Assembly: GCA_035526335.1 (NCBI GenBank)
Contig: DATLCN010000049.1
Coordinates: 1-45,811 of the forward strand
Length of the DNA stretch: 45,811 bases
Reading direction: 5' to 3'
From: GCA-2861595 sp035526335
GTDB taxonomy: Bacteria > Actinomycetota > Acidimicrobiia > Acidimicrobiales > GCA-2861595
The position numbers and the translations under genes were made by a program. The notes below the pieces were generated by a model, which saw nothing but the letters and a program-made list of their open reading frames with translations, made no database searches and had not been told where the DNA came from. Below, in pieces: positions 40,071-45,811 of the stretch; position 1 is the stretch's first letter; each line of letters begins with the position of its first letter.

Positions 40071-41974
40071 GCCGCCCCCTGCCAGTTATTGGGGATACGG
40101 GCGGCCCACTCCGGGCGGTCATAGCGCATCTGGGCGCTGTTCTGCACGACGAGACGGGGGAGGTTCCAGAACAGGAACCACTGGGCCATCACCTGGTCGT
40201 CGTAGCGGGCCATCGGGTATCTGGTGACCTCATCGACGAGCAGTTGAGAGGCAGCGCGGGCCTCGGCGGTGCGTCCCGGCAGGCGCACCCGACCGAAGCG
40301 CCAGTGCGACCCGATGGTGGTGATCCCGTAGGTGGCGTCGGCCTTGTTGCGGTGGGTGTCGTGGGCAATCAGGGTGGTGGAGTTGATCCTGAGCCAGTCC
40401 TGCACGTGGCGGTACTGAAGGAGGAACTTCTGGGCGCCGTTCTGCTCAACGATCCAGTGCTGGACAGGCCGACCCAGGGCGACGGATCGCTGGTGCCAGG
40501 ACTCCATGAGCCCGGAGTAGGTGCGAGTGGCGGGGTTGTAGTCCAGGAACTCGTTGGCCCCGATCTTGCCCCGGAAGGTGTCCATGAGGAAGGTCTGTTC
40601 GGAGGCGGGGTGATGGATATACCACTGACACGCCCACCAGTTCGTCGGCGACGGGTCGACGGTGACGATGGAGTACGTCTCGCCCACCAGCGTCGGCACC
40701 TCACACAGTCCTCGATCATTGTCCCAACAGCCCAGGAACTCCTCATGGGTCACCGGGTCACGCCCGCCCGATACCCACAGCGGGTGAACGAGGGTGTCGG
40801 CGGTGCCGGTGTCCTCCTGCTGGTAGAGCACGGCGAACTGGGAGGGATTGCCGGTGCGGCGGTTGCGCAGGTCACGCCAGGTGAGGCGGGCCGGGAACAG
40901 CAGGCAGCCATCGGGCCAGGGCTTGGCCGAGAGGCCGTGGTCGTTCTCACAAATCTCGTCGTAGTGGGCCTTGTAGACGATGTGGTGGTACTTGGGGACC
41001 AGGCCCTCGTCGTCGGTTTCGGCCGCCTCGTAGCCGTCAGGATGGACCCGCTTGTCGAGGTTGTGGCGGTAGAGGTCATCGGCGTCGAGTCGCTGGCCCT
41101 GAAGGATGAGAAGGCCACCAGGCTCGATGCGCTCCTCGGCCACCTTGTCCCACTCGTCCTTGATCTGGTCACGGGTGTAGGCGCTGCGGTGTCGGGGATC
41201 ATCAGCGTCGTCCCACACAGCCACGTCCACCCGCTCACCGATGTAGGTGCTGCCCAGGCCGAAGGCGATCCAGGTGCGTTCCTTCTCGCTCAGGGGCACG
41301 TCGTCGACCTGAGCCACGGTGAAGCCATCACGGCCCCAGATGCGTGTCCCACTTGAGGGCTTGAAGCGCCCGAAGTCGCCGGCCAGGGTTGCTTGTGCGT
41401 CCTGGCTGATCCCCAGCTCGATCATCTTCTGGGAGGCAAGCACCGGCACCGTGCGCTCCAACATGCGCCGCAGGGCGTCAACCTCCTGGGTGGCGATGGT
41501 CGATGATGCGTGGCCGGTCATGCCTCGAATACGGCGGTCACGACAGATGAAGAAGGCGGGCAGCACCAGGGTGTAGAACACGGTCTTGCCGCTCCCGGGC
41601 GCCACGTTGATGCAGACGTACTCCTTGTTGGCCGTCTCCTTGAGCGCCAGCACCTTCTCCGTGGAGTGCTCCTGCCAGGGCATGAGGCGCATCCCGAAGT
41701 AGCGGTGGGCGAAGTAGCCGATGTCGTCGAGCGCCTTCAGAGCCTCCGGGCCCAGTTCGTCACGGCGCTTGGGGCGCAGGTCCTCGACGTGCTCGCTCTC
41801 GTCGACCTGAAGCTGGCGTCTCCCCTCGTCGAAGTAGCGCCGAGCGGTGGAGGTGGAGCACTTGGCGTAGCGGGCGCACTCGTCGAGGCCGAGGCTGAGG
41901 TCGTAGCACTCCCACAGGGTGTCAAGCTGAGCCTGGGTGACGGTAGGACGACCCACGACCGCGCATCTTGTCAC
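40067..41974 (-). CDS. terL: Terminase large subunit with N-terminal HTH
   Basis: A 635-residue packaging motor. Walker A is APGSGKT (125-131), Walker B VDVAVWDDADD (about 249-259) and the C-terminal nuclease has Asp in SIVTVDPSPT, Glu in IVEQNGAQ and Asp in YDDQVM. Residues about 26-50 (LDECARYAKCSTSTARRYFDEG) form a helix-turn-helix of the kind normally found in the small terminase. No separate small terminase is seen. GTG 41974 is used; GTG 41956 is possible, and neither has a clear ribosome binding site, so leaderless translation is possible. Confidence 0.9.
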   Translation of the reverse strand: MTRCAVVGRPTVTQAQLDTLWECYDLSLGLDECARYAKCSTSTARRYFDEGRRQLQVDESEHVEDLRPKRRDELGPEALKALDDIGYFAHRYFGMRLMPWQEHSTEKVLALKETANKEYVCINVAPGSGKTVFYTLVLPAFFICRDRRIRGMTGHASSTIATQEVDALRRMLERTVPVLASQKMIELGISQDAQATLAGDFGRFKPSSGTRIWGRDGFTVAQVDDVPLSEKERTWIAFGLGSTYIGERVDVAVWDDADDPRHRSAYTRDQIKDEWDKVAEERIEPGGLLILQGQRLDADDLYRHNLDKRVHPDGYEAAETDDEGLVPKYHHIVYKAHYDEICENDHGLSAKPWPDGCLLFPARLTWRDLRNRRTGNPSQFAVLYQQEDTGTADTLVHPLWVSGGRDPVTHEEFLGCWDNDRGLCEVPTLVGETYSIVTVDPSPTNWWACQWYIHHPASEQTFLMDTFRGKIGANEFLDYNPATRTYSGLMESWHQRSVALGRPVQHWIVEQNGAQKFLLQYRHVQDWLRINSTTLIAHDTHRNKADATYGITTIGSHWRFGRVRLPGRTAEARAASQLLVDEVTRYPMARYDDQVMAQWFLFWNLPRLVVQNSAQMRYDRPEWAARIPNNWQGAA

Positions 41975-42375
41975 ACGTCAAGTTACAAGAGTGTGATTCA
42001 GGGTGCGGGGGTAGGATTCTGGTGGTTGGAGGCCTCCGACCGCCAAGGTCAAAGGCGCAGTTAGGGACTGACCGGGTTCTGCTCTAGACGCACGGTCTGG
42101 GCGAGGGGCACGGCTGGGGGTTGTGGAAGAAAGTGTGCGGGGTGTTTACCTCCTACCTCCCCCTCCCCCCCCTCGGCACACCCCCGGTTCTTCACTGACC
42201 CACCAGCCGCCGCCAACCACCGAGCTCGACCCCTGGCCAGTCCACCGAGGCCACCGAGCCGGCGTCGGCACCGAGGTCGACCACCCACCGAGCCCCCCTA
42301 CCCCTACCTAGCACTACAACGGGCCGGCGAGGAGGTTGGATAGGCGTCTGATGGTGTCTAGGTTGCGGACAACAG

Positions 42376-42446
42376 GGGACTTTGGTGCGAACATCTACAA
42401 AGTCCGACGCACAGCAACAAAGTCCCTCCCACATACAGTCAAAGTC
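42376..42446. repeat. Iteron-like CAAAGTC(C) repeats
   Basis: CAAAGTC occurs at 42398, 42418 and 42440 on the plus strand, spaced 20 and 22 bp, and in the inverse orientation (GGGACTTTG) at 42376-42384. Spacing near two helical turns places the sites on one face of the DNA, as in iterons bound by an initiator. Confidence 0.55.
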
Positions 42447-42503
42447 ACTCAGATACACTGTTTGTCATGAAATATCTTGTGTTAGAGGGGCATTTTGGGG
42501 TAG

Positions 42504-42512
42504 TTATCCACA
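42504..42512 (+). promoter_or_regulatory. Consensus DnaA box
   Basis: TTATCCACA, the exact consensus DnaA box, lies directly beside the long palindrome. Only this perfect copy was noticed in the region. Host DnaA could bind here to help open the origin or regulate the clamp operon. Confidence 0.6.
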
Positions 42513-42537
42513 GGGTTTGGTGTTAACACCAAACCCT
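42512..42537. promoter_or_regulatory. 26-bp perfect palindrome
   Basis: A perfect 26-bp palindrome without a loop, centred on TTAA (GGTGTTAACACC core). It is long and symmetric enough to bind a dimeric protein or to extrude as a cruciform. It overlaps the DnaA box by one base. It is not a typical terminator because there is no loop or U-run. Confidence 0.8.
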
Positions 42538-42608
42538 TTGTAGATGTACCCCTCCGCCCGCATTGCTCGCCCCTCACCACCCCCCAAAAGCGCCTTTGAT
42601 CTTACTAC

Positions 42609-42637
42609 TTGACACCTCACCAGACTTGTGGTTAGAT
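42609..42637 (+). promoter_or_regulatory. Promoter of beta-clamp operon
   Basis: TTGACA (42609-42614) is a perfect -35; TTAGAT (42632-42637) after a 17-nt spacer, or TAGATA one base later, is a reasonable -10. It drives the clamp gene and probably the plus-strand genes up to the terminator at 287. Confidence 0.65.
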
Positions 42638-42660
42638 ACACCACGTCAACAACGACAAAG

Positions 42661-42686
42661 CCCCGGCGGTGCGTAAACACCCCGGG
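42661..42686 (+). promoter_or_regulatory. Leader hairpin upstream of clamp gene
   Basis: CCCCGG (42661-42666) pairs with CCGGGG (42681-42686) and GGTG with CACC, one bulged C and a CGTAAA loop. It lies in the 5' leader, 15 nt before the AAAGGA ribosome binding site, and may stabilise the mRNA or attenuate transcription. Confidence 0.45.
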
Positions 42687-42711
42687 GCCCGGATCAGAGG
42701 AAAGGACCCTC

Positions 42712-43764
42712 ATGACCAGCAGTGACCTTAGCTCCGCCGCAACCGTCGACCTGAAGGCGCTACGTGCGATCAAGCCCGCACTGAAGGCCGGCACCGACTG
42801 CTACAACGGATCGGTACTCATCGACGGGTGGGAAGACCACCTGACACTGACCACGGCTAACGGTGATGCCACCATCGTGGCCACCCTGCCGGTGACCGAC
42901 ACTGACGGCACCCTGACCGGTCAGCGTGTATCGGTGAGAGTCAACCTCGCCGACATCCCCACCACGGGCCCGAGCTCGAGGTGGACCATCAGCGCCGAAG
43001 GGCTCGAGGTCGAGTCCAATGGCATCACTCAACACCTGGCGCCGGCTGAGCCTCCGTACTCCGGTAGCTTCCCCACGCACTACGGGCCCGTGCCCACTAC
43101 CACCACCCTTGCCAGCTCCACCCTTGCGGCGGTGGCAGTAGCTGCCAGCAAGGACCAGGCCCGTCCGATCCTCACCTCCATGCTGTTTTCCCGGGCCGGC
43201 GTGGTGGCAACTGACTCCTACCGACTGCACTATGCCCCGGGCGTCGACTTCGGCGACGTACTCATACCCGCCGCGCTGGTGGCGGTGGTGGCCAAGTACG
43301 GCGACACCCTGGGCGTGGGAGTGTCTGAGGCCGGCGACCTGGCCACCCTGGCTGCCGGGCCCGTGGTGGCCACCGTTCGCACCATCGACGGTGAGTTCCC
43401 CGACTGGGCCCAGCTCATTCCCAAGGTCGCCGGCAAGGTCACCAACCTGTGCGACGGGCCCGGGCTGGCCAAGGCTGCCGCTGCCGCCTTCAAGATTACC
43501 AAGAGGCCCGGCGATATCCGCCACACGCTGCCAGCACGGCTGAACGGTGCCCTTACGGTCGAGGTTGAGGGCACCGAAGTGTTCCGGGCACCACTACCCA
43601 CTACCGGCGATGACCTGGCGGTGGCGTTTAACCCGCGCTTTCTCGGTGAGGTTGTCGCCGCAACCGGCGCCACGGAGATCCATTGGGTCGACGCCCTCAA
43701 GCCCGCAGTCTTCGCCGGGCCCGGGCCCGTGCGCGGCCTGCTGATGCCCGTGCGGGTCGACTGA
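42712..43764 (+). CDS. dnaN: DNA polymerase III beta sliding clamp
   Basis: A 350-residue DnaN-like clamp. Recognisable beta-clamp features include the middle-domain SKDQARPILTSMLFSRAGVVATDSYRLHYAP, FNPRFLGEVV in domain three (normally YNPKYL/FNPRYL), and the C-terminal LLMPVRVD, which matches the M-P-V/M-R ending. Three repeated domains fit the length. It would encircle DNA and recruit polymerase. Since no phage DNA polymerase is seen, it probably takes over the host replicase. ATG 42712 has AAAGGA upstream; the longer frame lies in the promoter. Confidence 0.9.
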   Translation: MTSSDLSSAATVDLKALRAIKPALKAGTDCYNGSVLIDGWEDHLTLTTANGDATIVATLPVTDTDGTLTGQRVSVRVNLADIPTTGPSSRWTISAEGLEVESNGITQHLAPAEPPYSGSFPTHYGPVPTTTTLASSTLAAVAVAASKDQARPILTSMLFSRAGVVATDSYRLHYAPGVDFGDVLIPAALVAVVAKYGDTLGVGVSEAGDLATLAAGPVVATVRTIDGEFPDWAQLIPKVAGKVTNLCDGPGLAKAAAAAFKITKRPGDIRHTLPARLNGALTVEVEGTEVFRAPLPTTGDDLAVAFNPRFLGEVVAATGATEIHWVDALKPAVFAGPGPVRGLLMPVRVD

Positions 43765-43777
43765 GCGTCGGTACCGA

Positions 43778-43837
43778 CGCCGACCGTGCCACCAGTACAG
43801 GAGGCGGCACGGTCGGCGGTGTCTACCGGCACCCGGT
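43778..43837 (+). terminator. Strong hairpins after clamp gene
   Basis: A perfect 13-bp GC-rich stem (43778-43790 with 43806-43818, 15-nt loop) is followed by a 5-bp hairpin ACCGG/CCGGT (43825-43837). There is no U-run, so it may be an mRNA-processing or partial terminator element that lowers downstream expression. Confidence 0.5.
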
Positions 43838-43877
43838 GTCCTCGTGGCACCGTTGACTAGGGAAAGGACCCCTACGA

Positions 43878-44255
43878 ATGAGCGACACCCCTACCACCTG
43901 GACGCTGGCACGTCTGGCCGACTGTTCGGACCCTGACACCGTGACCTCCCCCGGTGCCCTCTGGCTGGCATCGGTGGCCGATAGCGCCACCGATCTGGCC
44001 GGCCTGGACCCGGACGACCGTACCGACGCCATCCACGAGCTGGCCGACAACGCAGTCCCCATCTACACCCGCGAGGTCTGGTCAGTCTTCGTCGACCTGG
44101 GTGCCTACCAAACGGACACCTCCGACCTCGGCCCTCCGCTGGTCGACATGGAGGACCAAGCCAAGCTTGCCTTGTACGTGATCGCCGAGACTCTGCTCCA
44201 CGCCCTGGTGGCCGACCTCGAAGACGAGGACGAGGACGAGGCGGTGACCTCGTGA
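43878..44255 (+). CDS. Hypothetical acidic protein, 125 aa
   Basis: A 125-residue strongly acidic soluble protein ending in a Glu/Asp-rich run (ADLEDEDEDEAVTS). The leader GGGAAAGGACCCC is very like the clamp leader (GGAAAGGACCC). ATG 43878. No family recognised. Confidence 0.7.
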   Translation: MSDTPTTWTLARLADCSDPDTVTSPGALWLASVADSATDLAGLDPDDRTDAIHELADNAVPIYTREVWSVFVDLGAYQTDTSDLGPPLVDMEDQAKLALYVIAETLLHALVADLEDEDEDEAVTS

Positions 44256-44620
44256 GCGCTTATGAGGTCGACGTGTCCCTTGTGAACGCCACCGAGGGAC
44301 ACCGATTCTCCGACTTTTCCGAACCGCTTGACAAGGACTCGTGGTACTGGCGCACGGCCGAACCTCTACTAGTTCACGGCAAGCCCAACATGGGCGCCAT
44401 CTACCGCTACGCCCGCTCGGAGTACGGCCGATGCACCGGACGCGTCTACGTGGACACCGAGACCGGCGCCAAGGCTATCGGCTGGGTCTTCGTCTCCCGT
44501 CAGAAATACGACGACTACGGCACCACCGAGACCTACATCCGCGAAGCATGGGTGACCGTCTCGCGGCTGGTCGAGCCGGCACGCCCCGCTGTTTATGAGT
44601 ACGCAGGGGTGGCAGCATGA
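44252..44620 (+). CDS. Hypothetical protein, 122 aa
   Basis: A 122-residue soluble protein with an alternating hydrophobic pattern in GRVYVDTETGAKAIGWVFVS that suggests a small beta fold. Similar uncharacterised proteins are common in actinophages. GTG 44252 overlaps the previous stop. Confidence 0.7.
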   Translation: MSAYEVDVSLVNATEGHRFSDFSEPLDKDSWYWRTAEPLLVHGKPNMGAIYRYARSEYGRCTGRVYVDTETGAKAIGWVFVSRQKYDDYGTTETYIREAWVTVSRLVEPARPAVYEYAGVAA

Positions 44621-44988
44621 GCGCCGACGATCTCCACCACGCCGACGGTACCCACCGCGCCACGGCACCTAGCGCCGGCGGTACCGCACTGGCCCGCCAC
44701 GAGGCCCGCATGCGGGCGCACCTGGCCGACGGGCACGGCCACCTCTGCCCTCACGATGGCGCCATGACGGTCGAGTTCCGAGCGCCAGTGTTTGCAGTGG
44801 TCAACGGCACCGACGTTGAGCGGGTGGTAATCGGCGACGAGTACCTAACCCAGGCTGACACCGTGACTTGTGACCACTGCGGCCACCTGTGGACCAACCT
44901 CGAACACCCGCCGGCCCCGGTGACGGCGGCCCTAGCCGTCGCCGCCGATCCCAGCGTGATGTGGCCCACCTGGGAATGGGGGTGGTGA
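44617..44988 (+). CDS. Zinc-finger-like hypothetical protein, 123 aa
   Basis: A 123-residue protein with CPHDG and CDHCGHLW, a possible two-part zinc ribbon, and an N-terminal helical region. ATG 44617 overlaps the previous stop and its own stop overlaps the next GTG. Role unknown. Confidence 0.65.
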   Translation: MSADDLHHADGTHRATAPSAGGTALARHEARMRAHLADGHGHLCPHDGAMTVEFRAPVFAVVNGTDVERVVIGDEYLTQADTVTCDHCGHLWTNLEHPPAPVTAALAVAADPSVMWPTWEWGW

Positions 44989-45449
44989 GCGTGAGCGTCG
45001 ACGCCTTCAACACCTGGCAGCGTGAGCACGGCGAGCTGGTGACCGATCAGGTCGACGGGGAGGAGGTGGTGCGGCGGCCGCAACCGACCGCCTATCGCGT
45101 GACCATCTCGGCCATCGTGGAGGCCGACAGCGCCGAGGAGGCCCAAGCGGTGACCGGCTGCCTACTGGCCGGCGTGGAGTCTCCACAAGGCCACCCCGCC
45201 GGGCCCCTAACCGGGGTCGGCTCGTGGGCGCCGGAGGTGAAGATCATCGTCGAGGCCGGCGGGCCCATTCGCTGCGCCGACCGCTGCCCGGTGTGCGACC
45301 GCCAGTACGGCATAGCTGAGCTGATCCGCACTGCGGCCGGCTGGGTCCACCCGATGTGCGACCCCGACTACCGGGCCGACTACCTGAAGCTGGTCTACAT
45401 CGTGGGCGCCGGCACCCTCGGCTCGGCGATTGTGGGGGGTCGACTGTGA
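44985..45449 (+). CDS. Hypothetical protein with zinc ribbon, 154 aa
   Basis: A 154-residue protein. Residues about 35-65 (AYRVTISAIVEADSAEEAQAVT) look like a small alpha/beta domain; a ribbon-like segment CADRCPVCDRQYG ... HPMC follows. GTG 44985 in a GTGA overlap. It ends overlapping the HTH gene at 45446. Confidence 0.65.
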   Translation: MSVSVDAFNTWQREHGELVTDQVDGEEVVRRPQPTAYRVTISAIVEADSAEEAQAVTGCLLAGVESPQGHPAGPLTGVGSWAPEVKIIVEAGGPIRCADRCPVCDRQYGIAELIRTAAGWVHPMCDPDYRADYLKLVYIVGAGTLGSAIVGGRL

Positions 45450-45811
45450 CCCCCGCCTGCAATCCTGGCACGGCACCGGACCCCGTGGGACTGGCCGAGA
45501 TCGCCACCCGGCTAGGTGTCCACCGCCGCAATGTCGACCGCTGGCGTGACCGTGGCCTACTGCCGGCGCCGACGTGGACCGTAGGCGGCCGTCCCTGCTG
45601 GCCATGGGCCGACATCGAGGCGTGGGCCCGGGCTACTAAGCGCCTGCCCTCGTCGCACGCCGCTTCTGTGGCCTCTGCTCTACCCGCACGGCATAATCCC
45701 GACCATCAAGGAGGAAATGCAATGACCACCATCTACATCGCCAGTGTCTCGCCGGCTAACGGCGGCGACTACGAGCTAGGCCCCGAGTGGCACCCGACGA
45801 CTCTCGACGGC
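45446..45811 (+). CDS. MerR/excisionase-type HTH protein (spans the window ends)
   Basis: A helix-turn-helix protein that starts at GTG 45446, overlapping the previous stop by GTGA, and has no stop before the window ends. When the circle is closed it continues in frame to 262 (178 residues). Residues about 14-66 hold a MerR/excisionase-like domain: VGLAEIATRLGVHRRNVDRWRDRG, a turn GGRPCWPW and a helix ADIEAWARATK. Its place just before the terminator and the serine integrase makes it the best candidate for a recombination directionality factor. A strong internal ribosome binding site (45708-45714) may also give a free 86-residue C-terminal protein. Confidence 0.8.
   Translation, partial: MTPACNPGTAPDPVGLAEIATRLGVHRRNVDRWRDRGLLPAPTWTVGGRPCWPWADIEAWARATKRLPSSHAASVASALPARHNPDHQGGNAMTTIYIASVSPANGGDYELGPEWHPTTLDG
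45708..45714 (+). promoter_or_regulatory. Strong internal Shine-Dalgarno for the 86-aa protein
   Basis: AAGGAGG at 45708-45714, 7 nt before ATG 45722 (= position 2). It lies inside the HTH reading frame, whose neighbour reads straight through, so it marks an in-frame internal initiation rather than a normal gene boundary. An out-of-frame ATG at 45717 lies between. Confidence 0.75.
45721..45811. repeat. Second copy of the 91-bp terminal repeat
   Basis: Identical to 1-91. See the first copy. Only one copy belongs to the circular genome. Confidence 0.95.

Larger units (their letters stand above)
41975..42608. other. Non-coding divergent region; candidate replication origin
   Basis: About 630 bases without a credible gene between divergent operons. 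It holds an imperfect 18-bp inverted repeat around GGAGGCCTCC (42024-42041), five CACCGAG copies (42218-42292), CAAAGTC(C) repeats in direct and inverted order (42376-42446), a perfect DnaA box (42504-42512) and a 26-bp perfect palindrome (42512-42537). The 42360-42540 part is AT-richer than most of the genome. Together with the clamp gene downstream this looks like a replication origin. Confidence 0.6.

Noticed and set aside
40244..41356. Plus-strand frame of 370 codons opposite the terminase
   Set aside because: The terminase strand has all catalytic motifs; this frame has none.
42123..42311. Small proline-rich plus-strand frame in the origin region
   Set aside because: Low complexity, no ribosome binding site, and it covers the CACCGAG repeats; better read as non-coding.
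1..45811. tRNA or rRNA genes
   Set aside because: I saw no convincing tRNA arm pattern or rRNA segment; a tRNAscan run would be the decisive test.

Overview
The window is a complete, circularly closed genome of a temperate actinobacterial phage, probably short-tailed. Positions 1-91 recur exactly at 45721-45811, so the molecule is a circle (or circularly permuted genome) of about 45,720 bp whose linear break falls inside a gene. The sequence is GC-rich, GTG starts are very common, and genes are packed with 4-nt GTGA/ATGA stop-start overlaps. A WhiB-type iron-sulfur regulator (13510-13809), a protein family essentially restricted to Actinobacteria and their phages, and an Rpf-type muralytic lipoprotein (8185-8721) point to an actinobacterial host. 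I cannot name the host genus.

Layout. (1) 42609-45811 continuing through 1-1769, plus strand: a non-coding region that looks like a replication origin (DnaA box, iteron-like repeats, long palindrome), a consensus promoter, a phage-encoded DNA polymerase III beta-clamp, four small genes, a gene that crosses the window ends and begins with a MerR/excisionase-type helix-turn-helix, a terminator hairpin, and a large serine integrase. (2) 1777-3101: the lysogeny switch, with an XRE repressor on the minus strand, a divergent small XRE (Cro-like) gene on the plus strand, and repeated operator half-sites plus a promoter between them. (3) 3098-15675, plus strand: a long early operon. It holds many small proteins, an XF1762-family protein, a PD-(D/E)XK nuclease with a RecT-like annealing protein (recombination pair), two HNH nucleases, an Rpf-domain lipoprotein, a RusA-like resolvase, a D12-class adenine methyltransferase, DUF4326, WhiB, a DUF3987-type P-loop ATPase and a lone DnaB N-terminal domain.

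(4) 15508-41974, minus strand: the late operon, read from right to left. In transcription order it encodes the large terminase, an N-terminal-repeat protein, fibre-like proteins, portal, a 1392-residue internal virion protein, a two-domain virion lysin (M15 peptidase plus lytic transglycosylase), further internal proteins, scaffold, N4-gp56-type capsid, connector/adaptor proteins, a beta-propeller-like tail protein, tail tip or fibre proteins, a CHAP endolysin and a lysis cassette with holin-like membrane proteins. No tape-measure gene is visible, and the large internal proteins fit a podovirus-like particle.

How it works together (inference): integrase, HTH directionality-factor candidate and repressor switch handle lysogeny. 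Early genes supply recombination, a clamp and an ATPase that probably recruit host polymerase, because no phage DNA polymerase is visible. Late genes build and release the virion. The most unusual points are three: two in-frame internal starts with strong ribosome binding sites (endolysin C-terminal domain; HTH/86-residue protein), the clamp-plus-origin locus, and an early Rpf lipoprotein that could act on dormant hosts.
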